In this document: positions 7,660 to 17,601 of the stretch, piece by piece
How positions within the stretch are numbered: the first letter of the stretch is position 1
Layout: each line of letters opens with the position of its first letter
Assembly: GCF_023115355.1 (NCBI RefSeq)
Contig: NZ_CP096020.1
Span: forward strand, 1-64,000
Direction of reading: 5' to 3'
DNA from: Halocatena salina
GTDB lineage: Archaea; Halobacteriota; Halobacteria; Halobacteriales; Haloarculaceae
DNA length: 64,000 bases
Position numbers and translations under genes: made by a program
Notes under the pieces: model-generated
What the model was told of the DNA's origin: nothing
Databases searched by the model: none
What the model saw: only the letters and a program-made list of their open reading frames with translations

Positions 7660-8895
7660 TTACGTACTCCCTGAGTCGACAGCGGTTCGGACGGGAAGGA
7701 ACACGTACAGACCGGTGGCGACGGCAGTGAGTACAGCGAGACCGACGATCGCGGTGTTCGCCAACTGCGCATCGAACAGCGCTCCGACGACAGTTGATCC
7801 GGTTGCAGCAAGGAGGAAAAAACTCGTACGAAGAAATCCCCACGCCGTTCCTTGAACAGCATCTGGGAGCACGGCGATGATGTAGGCGTTACTGACGGGA
7901 TTGATCGCCAATCGAGAGCCCAGAAGCACGGTCACCACGCCCAACGGGACGGGTCCCTCGACGAACGGCAACGCGAGCAACGGCACGACGCTCACACCAG
8001 CAACGCTCATCAGCACCGTCGGACTGCCGAACCGATCGGCTGCGTTTCCTGCGAGCGACTGACAGACCGCACCACTCAAGAAAAACAGCGAGAACAGCCC
8101 GGCAGCGGTCGTCTGTTCGAGTCCCTTTACCATTACGAGATACGTCGGAAGAAACGCCGTCAGTCCTTGCACCACGAACAACATGAGCGTGACAGCGGTC
8201 GTGGCGATCGCAACTGCACGCCGCGTAACAGCCGTACGGACTGTTTCGAGGAGCTTCAGGGACGATCCGCTTCCGTCCGGATCAGTAGGAGGTTGTGATA
8301 CGACGACCCACACACCGATCCCGACGAGCAGAAACGGCACGACGAGCATTCCGACGGTGGGTTGCCAGCCGATGGAGTCGACGAATCGGCTAGCAAGCAA
8401 TGGGATCGTCGCCGAACCGATCGAGCCGGTGGCGAGCACAACGCCGATCGCGGTTCCGTCGTGTTCACCGAACTTCCTCGAGATGACGATCCCGCGAGCG
8501 GGACCGTACAGTCCGGTTCCGAGACCGAACAGCCCACAGCCGACGACGAACAGCCAGAACGTTGGCGCGAAACTGACCGCCACGATCGCTGTCGCTCCGA
8601 TCAGGAGACTCCCTGTGAGGAGTCGTCGTTCGCCAAGCCGATCAGTCAGAGCGCCAGCCGGAAACTGCATCAGTGCATAGCCCGCCCAGAGCACCGTGAT
8701 CGCCGTCCCAGCTGCCGCGTTATTGACGCCGAAAAACCGTCTGACCTGTGGCAGCACCACCGGAAAAAGGTATCGACCCCCAAGGATCGAGAGCCATCCA
8801 GCAGCCACGACGAGCAACGTCCATCCTCGTCCGTCACCCAACAGTCGCCCGGTTCTCACGAGCTGTTGTTTGAGTACGTCACCGACAGACTGCAT
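7660..8895 (-). CDS. MFS transporter, 12 TM
   Basis: 411 residues from the ATG at 8895. An ATG at 8919 would add a short hydrophilic stretch. The protein is built of alternating hydrophobic helices with the cytoplasmic loop 2-3 signature GALTDRLGERRLL and a related GNAADRFGSP in the second half, as in the major facilitator superfamily. The overall pattern resembles anion or drug-proton antiporter-like MFS members, but the substrate is not evident. It stands alone between polB and a CPBP protease gene, all on the minus strand. Confidence 0.85.
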   Translation of the reverse strand: MQSVGDVLKQQLVRTGRLLGDGRGWTLLVVAAGWLSILGGRYLFPVVLPQVRRFFGVNNAAAGTAITVLWAGYALMQFPAGALTDRLGERRLLTGSLLIGATAIVAVSFAPTFWLFVVGCGLFGLGTGLYGPARGIVISRKFGEHDGTAIGVVLATGSIGSATIPLLASRFVDSIGWQPTVGMLVVPFLLVGIGVWVVVSQPPTDPDGSGSSLKLLETVRTAVTRRAVAIATTAVTLMLFVVQGLTAFLPTYLVMVKGLEQTTAAGLFSLFFLSGAVCQSLAGNAADRFGSPTVLMSVAGVSVVPLLALPFVEGPVPLGVVTVLLGSRLAINPVSNAYIIAVLPDAVQGTAWGFLRTSFFLLAATGSTVVGALFDAQLANTAIVGLAVLTAVATGLYVFLPVRTAVDSGST

Positions 8896-8981
8896 CCGTC
8901 TCAACGATGGGACGAACATCGTATGAACGTGGCGAACTCGGGATCATCCGACCGAGTACCGGCAGCGTCGTTGGCAAGTGA

Positions 8982-9716
8982 TCAAACCAACGTTATGTAC
9001 GTGGTAACAAACAGAGTCGCGTTGTAACAGCCGTGAGTGAGGATCGGAACGGACAAGTTGTCGAATCGTTCGTAGAGAACGCCCATGATGATCGCAAGCA
9101 AAAACGGAACAGCACTCAGAAGAACGACACCCTGTACACCCCCGAGATAGCCGATCGCGTGGGGGATAACGAACAGAAACGCAGCAGTGACAATAGCGAC
9201 GTCAGAACGCATACTCCGCATCAATCGACGCTGAATCACGCCACGGAACAGATATTCCTCGGCTGGCGCGATGAGCACGAACGAAAGTGCCACCATCACG
9301 AGCGCCATGGTCGGAGTACCGGCTATGAGATCTTGATCGAGACGACCAAGCTGAACGTCGAACGTGGTGGCGATTGCGCCGATGAGAGTCGCAATGCCCA
9401 GCATTAGCAGCGTGCTGACGATTACCCACCCAGCCTCACGGAGTGTCGGCATCTCAAGCGACACCGTCTCACTGAACCATCTCTGGAGATAAAGCCATCC
9501 CGTGAGAGCATAGCTGGCTTCCGATAGAACGATCGTTGCAGTGAGAACAGCGAAACTAGCCTCGCCTACTAACAGGGGACCGCTCGAAAGGACCGCCCCG
9601 ATCAGGAGGGCGGCGACGACTAATCCGAATCCGACCGCGATGGCCCGTCCACGACCACGCCAGCTAGTTTGAGAAAAAGGACTATCCGAACCACTTTCTT
9701 GTTGTATACTATCCAT
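8982..9716 (-). CDS. CPBP-family intramembrane metalloprotease
   Basis: 244 residues, about eight hydrophobic segments. Two catalytic motifs of the CPBP (Rce1/Abi) family are visible: APAEEYLFRG (EExxxR) and, further on, IPHAIGY, followed by THGCYN near the C-terminus. Eukaryotic relatives cut prenylated CaaX proteins; prokaryotic members act in peptide maturation, immunity to own bacteriocins or stress. The N-terminal 25 residues are polar and cytoplasmic. It is transcribed towards the MFS gene with a short gap. No bacteriocin-like partner is obvious nearby. Confidence 0.85.
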   Translation of the reverse strand: MDSIQQESGSDSPFSQTSWRGRGRAIAVGFGLVVAALLIGAVLSSGPLLVGEASFAVLTATIVLSEASYALTGWLYLQRWFSETVSLEMPTLREAGWVIVSTLLMLGIATLIGAIATTFDVQLGRLDQDLIAGTPTMALVMVALSFVLIAPAEEYLFRGVIQRRLMRSMRSDVAIVTAAFLFVIPHAIGYLGGVQGVVLLSAVPFLLAIIMGVLYERFDNLSVPILTHGCYNATLFVTTYITLV

Positions 9717-9852
9717 TATAATGGTAAATAAATGCGCCTAGACGATATAGCTACCGCTACAGTCGGCTTCGATCGCAATCAGAAATTGTCAATCATTAAG
9801 AGCAACACTCGCCAGTCACAATACAATTGTATGACCGTTCCGTACAATATCT

Positions 9853-10152
9853 ATGGATCCGGTACAAGTACCGGTCGTCAGCATCCCCGCTAACAGTTTT
9901 GGACTTTTTCTCGTTGGCATCGGGTTGCTCTGTCTCGGTCTAGGAGTTGGGTGGTGGTGGCTGCGAACCGCCCACGAGGACGAAAAGAGCCGCGTGGAAG
10001 GAGACAACGGGAACGAAACAGCACGTTCGTCCGATGATATTCCTGGCGACACCGGAGCGTTCGTATTCGGGACGGAAGGAAACGATTCCGACGCGTTCGA
10101 AAGCGACAGTGACGGGACCGTCGACACCGACGCCGTCGATCAGCGAGAGTGA
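9853..10152 (+). CDS. Small single-pass membrane protein with acidic tail
   Basis: 99 residues. One transmembrane helix (about residues 15-36, FGLFLVGIGLLCLGLGVGWW) is followed by a strongly acidic, Asp/Ser/Gly-rich cytosolic or extracellular tail. No family recognised. It is preceded by an AT-rich region (9717-9850) shared with the divergent CPBP gene and followed 180 nt later by the copper ATPase gene. Confidence 0.6.
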   Translation: MDPVQVPVVSIPANSFGLFLVGIGLLCLGLGVGWWWLRTAHEDEKSRVEGDNGNETARSSDDIPGDTGAFVFGTEGNDSDAFESDSDGTVDTDAVDQRE

Positions 10153-10330
10153 GTCATGGTCGTATCGTCAGTAACACCGATCGGTTCGAACGAGTAAGCG
10201 TTCGGATACGGCCTACTTTGGAATTCGAAGTTCGTCCGGTTGTGATGATCGAACACCGGTATGAGATCGGGAACACCACCGACTATCATAGCAGAAAGGG
10301 CATTGAACGGGAAACCCCTACTTGAACACA

Positions 10331-12919
10331 ATGGCACCACGCACCGCACAGTTCGATATACGGGGAATGAGCTGTGCAAACTGTTCTCGGACGATCAGAG
10401 AGGCGTTGGAGGAGGTTGATGGAGTAGCCGAGGCGACGATCAACGCCGCTACAGACGAGGGACGGGTCGAATACGACACGGCGAAGACATCGCTCGGAGA
10501 TCTCTATGAGACGATCGACGACGCGGGATACAGCGCAGTAAAGTCCTCGATTTCGATCGATATCACCGATATGTCGTGTGCAAACTGCGCCACGACCAAC
10601 GAAAACGCACTCACGGACGTATCCGGTGTGATCTCCGCGAACGTCAACTACGCGACTGGGGAAGCGACTGTTGAGTACAATCCGGCGGAAGTCACCCCTG
10701 AGCAGTTGTACGATGCCATCGAGGCCGCCGGTTACTCACCCGTCAGGGACGATAGAGAGATCGAACGGGATGCGGCCCAACACGATGAGATCCGTCGTCA
10801 GTTGCGTCTGACGCTGTTTGGTACGGCGTTTTCTGTTCCGCTGCTTGCGTTCCTCATAGAGACGTTCCTCTTTGGCGGTGGGGTGCTCCCTGAGACGGTG
10901 TTCGGGGTCGAATTCGGCTGGATCGAGTTCCTGCTGGCGACTCCAGTGCAGTTCGTGCTCGGCTGGCCGTTCTATAAGAACTCCTACAACGCACTGGTCA
11001 ACAACCGGACCGCCAACATGGACGTGTTGATCGCACTCGGCTCCTCAACCGCGTACCTCTACTCGGTTGCGGTGCTGTTAGAACTGGTTGCCGGGAGCCT
11101 TTACTTCGATACAGCGGTGTTGATCCTGGTGTTCATCACGTTAGGCAACTATCTCGAAGCCCGTTCGAAAGGACAGGCCGGCGAAGCGCTCCAGCAACTC
11201 CTTGAGATGGAAGCCGACACAGCGACGCTCGTCGACGACGGAGACGAGCGTGAAATCCCCCTCGAGGAGGTCAGTGTCGGTGATCGGATGAAGGTTCGAC
11301 CAGGAGAAAAAATTCCGACCGACGGCGTCGTGATCGACGGACAAAGCGCGGTCGACGAATCGATGGTCACCGGAGAAAGTGTTCCGGTCGAGAAGACCGT
11401 CGATGATGAGGTCGTCGGCTCGACGATCAACGAAAACGGCGTGTTGATCGTCGAGGCGACGAAGGTCGGCAGTGACACGGCGCTCCAGCAGATCGTTCAG
11501 ACAGTCAAGGAGGCCCAGTCCCGGCAACCCGACATTCAAACCCTCGCTGATCGCATTTCGGCGTACTTCGTTCCGCTCGTGATCGCTAACGCCACGGTGT
11601 GGGGACTCGCTTGGTATCTCATTCCGGAACTGCTTGTGAGTGTAGTGAACACACTCCCCCTGTGGGGACTTGTCGCCGGTGGCCCCGCACTCGCCGGGGG
11701 AAGCGTTTCGTTGTTCGAGTTTGCGGTGGTTGTGTTCGCGTCGGCCGTGTTGATCGCCTGCCCGTGTGCACTCGGACTCGCAACGCCAGCCGCGACGATG
11801 GTCGGCACCTCGATCGGTGCACGAAACGGCGTGCTGTTCAAAGGCGGTGATGTGCTCGAACGCGCGAAAGATGTCGATACGGTGGTATTCGATAAGACGG
11901 GAACGCTGACGAAAGGAGAGATGGAACTGACGGACGTCATCGCCATAGATCGGACCAATCCTGATCTGGTTTCGGACGGCGGAGCAACACTCGAAGACCA
12001 CCCGAAACCCGACGAAGAAACGGTGCTCCGTATCGCAGCGAGCGCCGAACGAGGCTCCGAACATCCGCTTGCCCAAGCGATCGTCGCAAAAGCGAACGCG
12101 CAAGGCATCGAGTCGACTGAACCGACCGAGTTCGAGAACGTTCCCGGCCACGGCGTCCGGGCGACCGTCGACGGCACGAACACGCTCGTGGGCAATCGTA
12201 AGCTCATGCGCGAGCACGGGATCGATCCATCGCCCACAGAGGACACCCTTACACGCCTCGAAGCGGACGGAAAGACCGCGATGCTCGTCGCTCGCGTGCC
12301 CGCTGGCACGACCAGCGGTGAACTCATCGGTATCGTCGCTGTTGCCGATACGGTCAAAGAGAACGCGAAGCACGCCGTCTCTGTGCTCAAAGAGCGCGAG
12401 ATCGAGGTTCATATGATCACTGGCGACAACGAACGAACCGCACACGCGGTCGCAGCGCGTATCGGAATCGACCCGGACAACGTCCAAGCCGGAGTCCTGC
12501 CGGAGGATAAGGCCGATGCAGTCGATGCCGTGCAATCGAACGATAATCGGGCGATGATGGTCGGTGATGGCGTCAACGACGCACCTGCGCTTGCGGCCGC
12601 TACCGTCGGAACCGCAATCGGTTCGGGAACCGACGTCGCAATCGAGGCTGCCGACGTGACACTGATGCGCGACGATCCGCTTGACGTGGTGAAAGCGATC
12701 CGGATCTCGGAAGGATCACTCCAGAAGATCAAACAGAACCTCTTCTGGGCACTGGGGTACAATACGGCGATGATTCCGCTCGCCTCGCTCGGACTGCTTC
12801 AGCCGGCGCTCGCTGCAGGAGCCATGGCGTTCTCCTCGGTGTCAGTGCTCACGAATAGCCTGCTGTTCCGGCAGTACACTCCCGATCACGACTACGAACT
12901 ACTCGGCGCGCTCCGGTGA
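10331..12919 (+). CDS. copA: Copper-exporting P1B-type ATPase with two HMA domains
   Basis: 862 residues from the ATG at 10331; a TTG at 10322 is an alternative. Two N-terminal heavy-metal-associated domains each carry GMSCANC or DMSCANC (Cys pairs near residues 15/18 and 84/87). The membrane and catalytic core has CPC in [11 protein letters not shown] (about 477), the phosphorylated Asp in DKTGT (about 521), HPLA, TGDN and [14 protein letters not shown] with CxxC domains fits Cu(I) efflux, with the ATP-driven pump in the cytoplasmic membrane. The second HMA domain has a slightly unusual CATTNENAL helix. No copper chaperone or CopY-type regulator is adjacent. Confidence 0.93.
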   Translation: MAPRTAQFDIRGMSCANCSRTIREALEEVDGVAEATINAATDEGRVEYDTAKTSLGDLYETIDDAGYSAVKSSISIDITDMSCANCATTNENALTDVSGVISANVNYATGEATVEYNPAEVTPEQLYDAIEAAGYSPVRDDREIERDAAQHDEIRRQLRLTLFGTAFSVPLLAFLIETFLFGGGVLPETVFGVEFGWIEFLLATPVQFVLGWPFYKNSYNALVNNRTANMDVLIALGSSTAYLYSVAVLLELVAGSLYFDTAVLILVFITLGNYLEARSKGQAGEALQQLLEMEADTATLVDDGDEREIPLEEVSVGDRMKVRPGEKIPTDGVVIDGQSAVDESMVTGESVPVEKTVDDEVVGSTINENGVLIVEATKVGSDTALQQIVQTVKEAQSRQPDIQTLADRISAYFVPLVIANATVWGLAWYLIPELLVSVVNTLPLWGLVAGGPALAGGSVSLFEFAVVVFASAVLIACPCALGLATPAATMVGTSIGARNGVLFKGGDVLERAKDVDTVVFDKTGTLTKGEMELTDVIAIDRTNPDLVSDGGATLEDHPKPDEETVLRIAASAERGSEHPLAQAIVAKANAQGIESTEPTEFENVPGHGVRATVDGTNTLVGNRKLMREHGIDPSPTEDTLTRLEADGKTAMLVARVPAGTTSGELIGIVAVADTVKENAKHAVSVLKEREIEVHMITGDNERTAHAVAARIGIDPDNVQAGVLPEDKADAVDAVQSNDNRAMMVGDGVNDAPALAAATVGTAIGSGTDVAIEAADVTLMRDDPLDVVKAIRISEGSLQKIKQNLFWALGYNTAMIPLASLGLLQPALAAGAMAFSSVSVLTNSLLFRQYTPDHDYELLGALR

Positions 12920-13024
12920 ACCATGTTAGATTGTCGTATGGCTGACCGCTCATAGCAAAATTCACCACGAAACCGCAGAAGCTGATGAGGAATCGATGCC
13001 ACTAATTTTGGTCCGAAAACGCTG

Positions 13025-13555
13025 TTAGAGATCCTCGATGTTGTAAGAGATGCCCTCAGCAGACGGAATCGCTACGTATCCGTAGAACCTGTACACGTCG
13101 TAGTTGTTGGCGTATATCGCTCCGTCGACCGCGTAGTAATACGTCCGTCCATTATAATTGAATCCATTAGGATAATGATAAATATAATCCACTCCGTTAC
13201 CACTACCATCTCCACCGTAGACATCTCCAGTGGTATAAAGCGTGTAGTAAGTAAAGTCAGCTATCCCTCCGATAGTCACCCTGTTTCGAGTAGCTTGCGT
13301 CCCGATGTCGCCGGACGGTTCGGATGACTCGGTGACGCGTATTCGGTCACCGTCTGGGAGGGAGTGAGATCGATTCTCGTGGACAGAAGGGCCTGTCTCT
13401 GTAGCGCTCGCTGTCTCGGTCACCGCGGTCATCGCGGTCATTCCGAAGAGACCTGTGGCACCCACAGTACGGAGGAAGCCTCGTCGACTGTGTGAAGCGC
13501 CAGTGTGTGTTTTTTCGTCCGATGCAATCGATCGAGCCGGTTCGTCGGTTGTCAT
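13025..13555 (-). CDS. Tat-secreted protein of unknown function, Tyr/Gly-rich
   Basis: 176 residues. A twin-arginine signal, SRRGFLRTVGATG, at about residues 23-35 precedes a hydrophobic segment ending in SATA. The mature part has a Tyr/Gly/Asn-rich C-terminal half (TYYTLYTTGDVYGGDGSG, YHYPNGFNYNGRTYYYAVDG) suggesting a beta-structured exported protein. No family recognised. It is divergent from the FilR1-like regulator gene, with an AT-rich 150-nt interval between them containing several TATA-like stretches, so the regulator may control it. Confidence 0.65.
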   Translation of the reverse strand: MTTDEPARSIASDEKTHTGASHSRRGFLRTVGATGLFGMTAMTAVTETASATETGPSVHENRSHSLPDGDRIRVTESSEPSGDIGTQATRNRVTIGGIADFTYYTLYTTGDVYGGDGSGNGVDYIYHYPNGFNYNGRTYYYAVDGAIYANNYDVYRFYGYVAIPSAEGISYNIEDL

Positions 13556-13706
13556 GTGGTTTAGTTCACCACAAGAGCACTAATCGCAGGCGAATAGTTA
13601 CCTAACCGATCGTGAAACTAGTCACCTATTATCATTAGTATATAAATACTAAGAAAAATATAAATATAGTACATCCATATCATATGCCAACTCGTTCGAT
13701 CCTCCA

Positions 13707-14903
13707 ATGGAACACACAGCCACCAACCTCGTGAGACTCTTGGATCAGCGTAATAATGTGCTGTCACGAGTGATCGAGGGACCGACGGACGCGTCAACGC
13801 TGACCCAGAGAGTATCGGTTTCCCGCTCAACCATCGATCGAGCTCTTTCAGCATTCAAAGAGTGGGAGCTGATCGTTCCCGATTCGGATCGGATCGAGCC
13901 GACCCTTTTTGCCCGTCTCGTCGGGAAGATCTACGGCGACTTCGAGACGGAAGTCAGGTCTGTGGCGGGCCACCTCCCCCCCGACAGTTCCTCCTGGAGC
14001 GCAGTTGATACTCGAGCTGATGCCGTGAGGTTAGTTACAACCCGGATCGAGTTCCTCGAATACGCTCGAACCGCGAGCACAAAACGCACGCTCGTCGCGG
14101 ATCTACCGTACGCGCGCTCTACCGTCGATCGGGCTGTCCGTGAGCTAGAACAAGCTGGACTCATCCAGCGAACTGCTACTGGGTACGCGACAACCGACAT
14201 CGGAGAGTGGATCACCACTCGATATCGCGTGACACGTGAGGCGATAGAGGACGTCCTCGCTGTACGTGATCTACTCCACTACCTCCCGACAGACGAAGTG
14301 TTTCCCCCGGCGCTGTTCGCTGGAATCAATATCGAACGGGCGGAGCGGACGGTACCGTATCATCTCCTCGAAGGATTACGCGAACACCTCGTTACCGCAG
14401 ATCGGGTCAGTGCTGTGTTTCCGACGCTTCCAACACCCCAGTTTCTCAGCGTCTGTCACCACCGGGTCGTACAACACGGAATGACTCTCGAACTCATCAC
14501 CACCCCGACGTTAGCCGATACGCTCACCGACGAGTTTCCTAGGCTCCTCACGGAGATGGTCGCCGCCACTGCTGGATCGGCCACTACATTCACGGGGACC
14601 CCGCCGCCGTTCGGTCTCATACTGAGCACGACTGACGCCGGACTGGGTGGTTCGATTCTCGTCTACGACGACCATCAATCGGTCGTCGGTGCACTTCATG
14701 CCGACAGTGACGCGGCACTCGCGTGGATCAAGAATTACTACGAACATATCCACGAACAGGCCACAGAAATGCCATCTGGCTGGTTGGATACAGTCACCAC
14801 AAAAGCATCGGACAGTTCAACGTTGTCCACTAATCTCGACTACGTCGGACACGAAGACGAAGCGTCAGACAGATATGATTACAATTTTATTTATAAAAAT
14901 TGA
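13707..14903 (+). CDS. Transcriptional regulator with two winged-helix domains and FilR1-like middle domain
   Basis: 398 residues. A first winged helix (about 20-60, TLTQRVSVSRSTIDRALSAF) and a second (about 118-165, TLVADLPYARSTVDRAVREL) are arranged in tandem. The C-terminal 200 residues resemble the domain found in methanogenesis regulator FilR1 and many haloarchaeal HTH proteins (EVFPPALFAGINIERAERTVPYHL region, then a GLGG-S-LVYDD segment). The ATG at 13707 was chosen because an ATG at 13684 is out of frame. Two AT-rich TATA-like stretches (about 13637-13670) lie upstream. Likely a DNA-binding repressor or activator, possibly of the divergent Tat-secreted protein gene. Confidence 0.75.
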   Translation: MEHTATNLVRLLDQRNNVLSRVIEGPTDASTLTQRVSVSRSTIDRALSAFKEWELIVPDSDRIEPTLFARLVGKIYGDFETEVRSVAGHLPPDSSSWSAVDTRADAVRLVTTRIEFLEYARTASTKRTLVADLPYARSTVDRAVRELEQAGLIQRTATGYATTDIGEWITTRYRVTREAIEDVLAVRDLLHYLPTDEVFPPALFAGINIERAERTVPYHLLEGLREHLVTADRVSAVFPTLPTPQFLSVCHHRVVQHGMTLELITTPTLADTLTDEFPRLLTEMVAATAGSATTFTGTPPPFGLILSTTDAGLGGSILVYDDHQSVVGALHADSDAALAWIKNYYEHIHEQATEMPSGWLDTVTTKASDSSTLSTNLDYVGHEDEASDRYDYNFIYKN

Positions 14904-14976
14904 TGGATAAACAAAGCGAGGAGCTACCGCGTTATCGCGCATCGGTTTTGGAACGCCCACAAGCGAGAAACGTGTA

Positions 14977-16767
14977 TCAAGACACGTGTTCATCGAGGAA
15001 CGAAACAATGCGCCTGTAGGCAGTAATGCGGTTCTCGAGCTTACTGATCCCGTGGCCTTCGTCCTCGAAGATGAGCGTTTCAGTCGGAACGTGTTCGCTC
15101 GCTTCACTGGCGATCTGTTCGGCCTCTTCTACAGGAACACGAGGATCGTTTTCGCCATGGAGGACAAAAAGGGGAGCAGTGATGTTTTCGATCGAATTGA
15201 TCGGAGAAATGGATTCGAGAAACTCCGTTTCCTGTAGCGATCCATATTCGGCTTCGCGGTGCTGACGACGCCACGGCCCAGTGTTTTCGAGGAACGTAAC
15301 GAGATTGGCAATACCGACGATATCGACGCCAGCGGCCCACAGCTCCGGGTACTCGGTGAGCGATGCAAGCACCATGAATCCACCGTATGATCCCCCAACA
15401 GCGACCACTCGGGAGGCGTCGATTTCCTCGCGATCGGTCAACCACTCGACGCCTGCTTTGATGTCCCTAACGGTGTCCATTCGCCGTTCCACGTTGTCGA
15501 GATCCATGTACGTTCGCCCGTATCCTGAGGAACCCCGAACGTTCGGTTCGAACACCACGTATCCGTTGTCCACGAAGTATTGGCGGAGCGCACGAAACGA
15601 TGGACGGCGTTGGGCTTCGGGTCCGCCATGGATGTCGACGATGACTGGAAACGGTCCGTCGTCTCTTTCGGGGAGCGTGAGAAACGCAGGGATCTCGAGT
15701 CCATCGAAGGAGTCAAACCGGACGAGTTCAGGCATACGAAACGTCTCTGGTGGAATGCCCGCCGTCGCAGCGTCCGTCCACTGGGTGTACGCTCCACCCC
15801 GATCGAAGACGAAAACGTTCGCGTTCGCTGTCGATGCCGAGATGGCAGCTGCGATCTGTTCGCCGTCGGGACCGAACGACAGCCCCGAAAGCACGCCATC
15901 AGGACCGTCGAGAGTGACAAGCGGCTGTAGATCTTGGTCTGAATCGAGTTCGAACAACGAAAGATCAGAGTATCCTTCGACGTTGCGGGCGAGAGCAAGC
16001 GTCCGTGAGTCGTGATCAACACGGACATCGGAAACGTTCCAATTACCTCCTTCATACACCACGGTTACCTTGCCTGTCTCCGGATCGAGCGTCGCGAGTT
16101 CGAGCGTATCAGTCGCCCAATCGGTCGTGGCATATATATCCTCTCCATCAGGACCCCATGCGACCGACGGATATCGGACTTCCCTGTCTGGGTCAGTGAG
16201 CAGTCTCGTCTCACCGGAGGAACGATCGAAACAGTGAAGATCGTGATTCCGGTTCGAATGAACTTCGTGAGCGAGAAGACGTTCATCGTCCGGACTCCAA
16301 CCCACGATGGAGAGGAGATCTGCATCCGATCCGTCGATAACGAGGTCGGCGTCCGTGCTGGCGCGGTGCTGGACGTAGCCATCGAAGCGGTCTCGTGAGC
16401 GTCGATTGGCCGTAAATGCGATGTGCTCGCCGTCGTGGCTCCATCCACCCCACTGGTGGATCGCATCGGGATGGCGGGTGAGATTCACCTCCTCGCTACC
16501 ATCATCCGACAGTCGAAATAGCTGCCACCGTTCGTTGCCACCGTCGTCCATGCCGTACACGAGTTCATCGCGCGTCGGTGAGAACGATGCGAACGTGACT
16601 GACTCCGTGTGGAACGTGAGCTGTTGAGGCCATCCCTGTGGCTCGGTGAGACACCACACCTGTGAAACGCCGGTGGTGTCCATGAGAAAGGCAATCTGTC
16701 CGTTTGGACCGAACGACGGCCTGCTAGCACTCCGGATAGCAAGATACCGTTCGATATCATACGCCAT
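14977..16767 (-). CDS. S9-family prolyl oligopeptidase / acylaminoacyl-peptidase
   Basis: 596 residues. The N-terminal two-thirds is a WD/TolB-like beta-propeller (repeated WSPDGE/WGPDGE-type blades). The C-terminal alpha/beta hydrolase holds the catalytic serine in GGSYGGF, the aspartate in HGENDPRVP and the histidine in DEGHG. Such serine peptidases cleave short peptides, often after proline or from acylated N-termini. No signal peptide is visible, so it should act in the cytoplasm on imported peptides. It stands alone on the minus strand. Confidence 0.9.
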   Translation of the reverse strand: MAYDIERYLAIRSASRPSFGPNGQIAFLMDTTGVSQVWCLTEPQGWPQQLTFHTESVTFASFSPTRDELVYGMDDGGNERWQLFRLSDDGSEEVNLTRHPDAIHQWGGWSHDGEHIAFTANRRSRDRFDGYVQHRASTDADLVIDGSDADLLSIVGWSPDDERLLAHEVHSNRNHDLHCFDRSSGETRLLTDPDREVRYPSVAWGPDGEDIYATTDWATDTLELATLDPETGKVTVVYEGGNWNVSDVRVDHDSRTLALARNVEGYSDLSLFELDSDQDLQPLVTLDGPDGVLSGLSFGPDGEQIAAAISASTANANVFVFDRGGAYTQWTDAATAGIPPETFRMPELVRFDSFDGLEIPAFLTLPERDDGPFPVIVDIHGGPEAQRRPSFRALRQYFVDNGYVVFEPNVRGSSGYGRTYMDLDNVERRMDTVRDIKAGVEWLTDREEIDASRVVAVGGSYGGFMVLASLTEYPELWAAGVDIVGIANLVTFLENTGPWRRQHREAEYGSLQETEFLESISPINSIENITAPLFVLHGENDPRVPVEEAEQIASEASEHVPTETLIFEDEGHGISKLENRITAYRRIVSFLDEHVS

Positions 16768-16858
16768 GGATCGGATTCTCTCCGTATCCGGTTAGTGTTA
16801 CCGGCGCCATGGACGATCGAGCCAGCTGGAGTGAAACAGATCTAAAAACAACGAGGAG

Positions 16859-17515
16859 TCATGTCCCACTTTCGAAGACCAATCCGCCGATCGCACGGAC
16901 GGCGTCACCAAGCGGAGTGGTGACGAACGAAACGACGAGGATTGCTAGCCAGCCGAGCAGAAAGAACCCGAGGTTTGCCGTCTTATCGTCTGCGTACAGC
17001 GATGATACGGAGATCGTTCTCTCAGAGAACGGAAGCAATGGCTGGATACCAGACACCGTGATGATGTCGCCAGCAAGGTGTAACAATACGCCTCCAGTGC
17101 CAACCCATACCCCCACGAATGCGAGCGTCAGGGGACCGAGTGCTCCCAACCGGGTGGCAGCCCACGCCAGAGGGGTGTCCTCGCTAGCGACGATCGACAA
17201 CAACCAGTCGGCGGCTGGTACGGTCACGTACGATCCGACCACCCAACCAAAACACGCACACAGACAACCGATAATACCGGCCGTCAGCAACGAATGACTC
17301 GTTTTGCGGTGTTCGAGTCGCGTGATCCGCTGGTCGTAGTCCGGCAACGGCTCGATAACGAACACACCGAGTGTCAATAAGGCAAGAAATGGTCGATCGG
17401 GCAACAGGAAATACAACACCGGAGAAAGCCCCAACAACGTGATCCCAATGTGCCCGCGACGGTGCATCACCACCCACCCCAGTGGCTGTTCATGAAACGA
17501 TTCAGCGATCGACAT
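16859..17515 (-). CDS. DUF457-type membrane-bound metal-dependent hydrolase
   Basis: 218 residues with four or more hydrophobic helices. Conserved features of the YdjM/DUF457 family are seen: RGHIG near the start, PDYDQRI, EHRKTSHSLL, and LHLAGDIITVSGIQPLLPFS. The His/Asp residues are thought to bind metal. Function in archaea is unknown. The ATG at 17467 (MHRRGHIG) is an alternative that removes 16 residues and aligns better with the family start. Confidence 0.75.
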   Translation of the reverse strand: MSIAESFHEQPLGWVVMHRRGHIGITLLGLSPVLYFLLPDRPFLALLTLGVFVIEPLPDYDQRITRLEHRKTSHSLLTAGIIGCLCACFGWVVGSYVTVPAADWLLSIVASEDTPLAWAATRLGALGPLTLAFVGVWVGTGGVLLHLAGDIITVSGIQPLLPFSERTISVSSLYADDKTANLGFFLLGWLAILVVSFVTTPLGDAVRAIGGLVFESGT

Positions 17516-17601
17516 CTAGTATCCATATGATTCAGATGTCGATCATTGCCAAAATAATTTTCGGATCTATATTAATAATAATTAGGTGAGTTAGGTAGTT
17601 C

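Noticed and set aside
11141-12535. Long minus-strand frame inside copA (464 codons)
   Set aside because: Shadow of the copper ATPase, with implausible Cys/Arg/His-rich composition.
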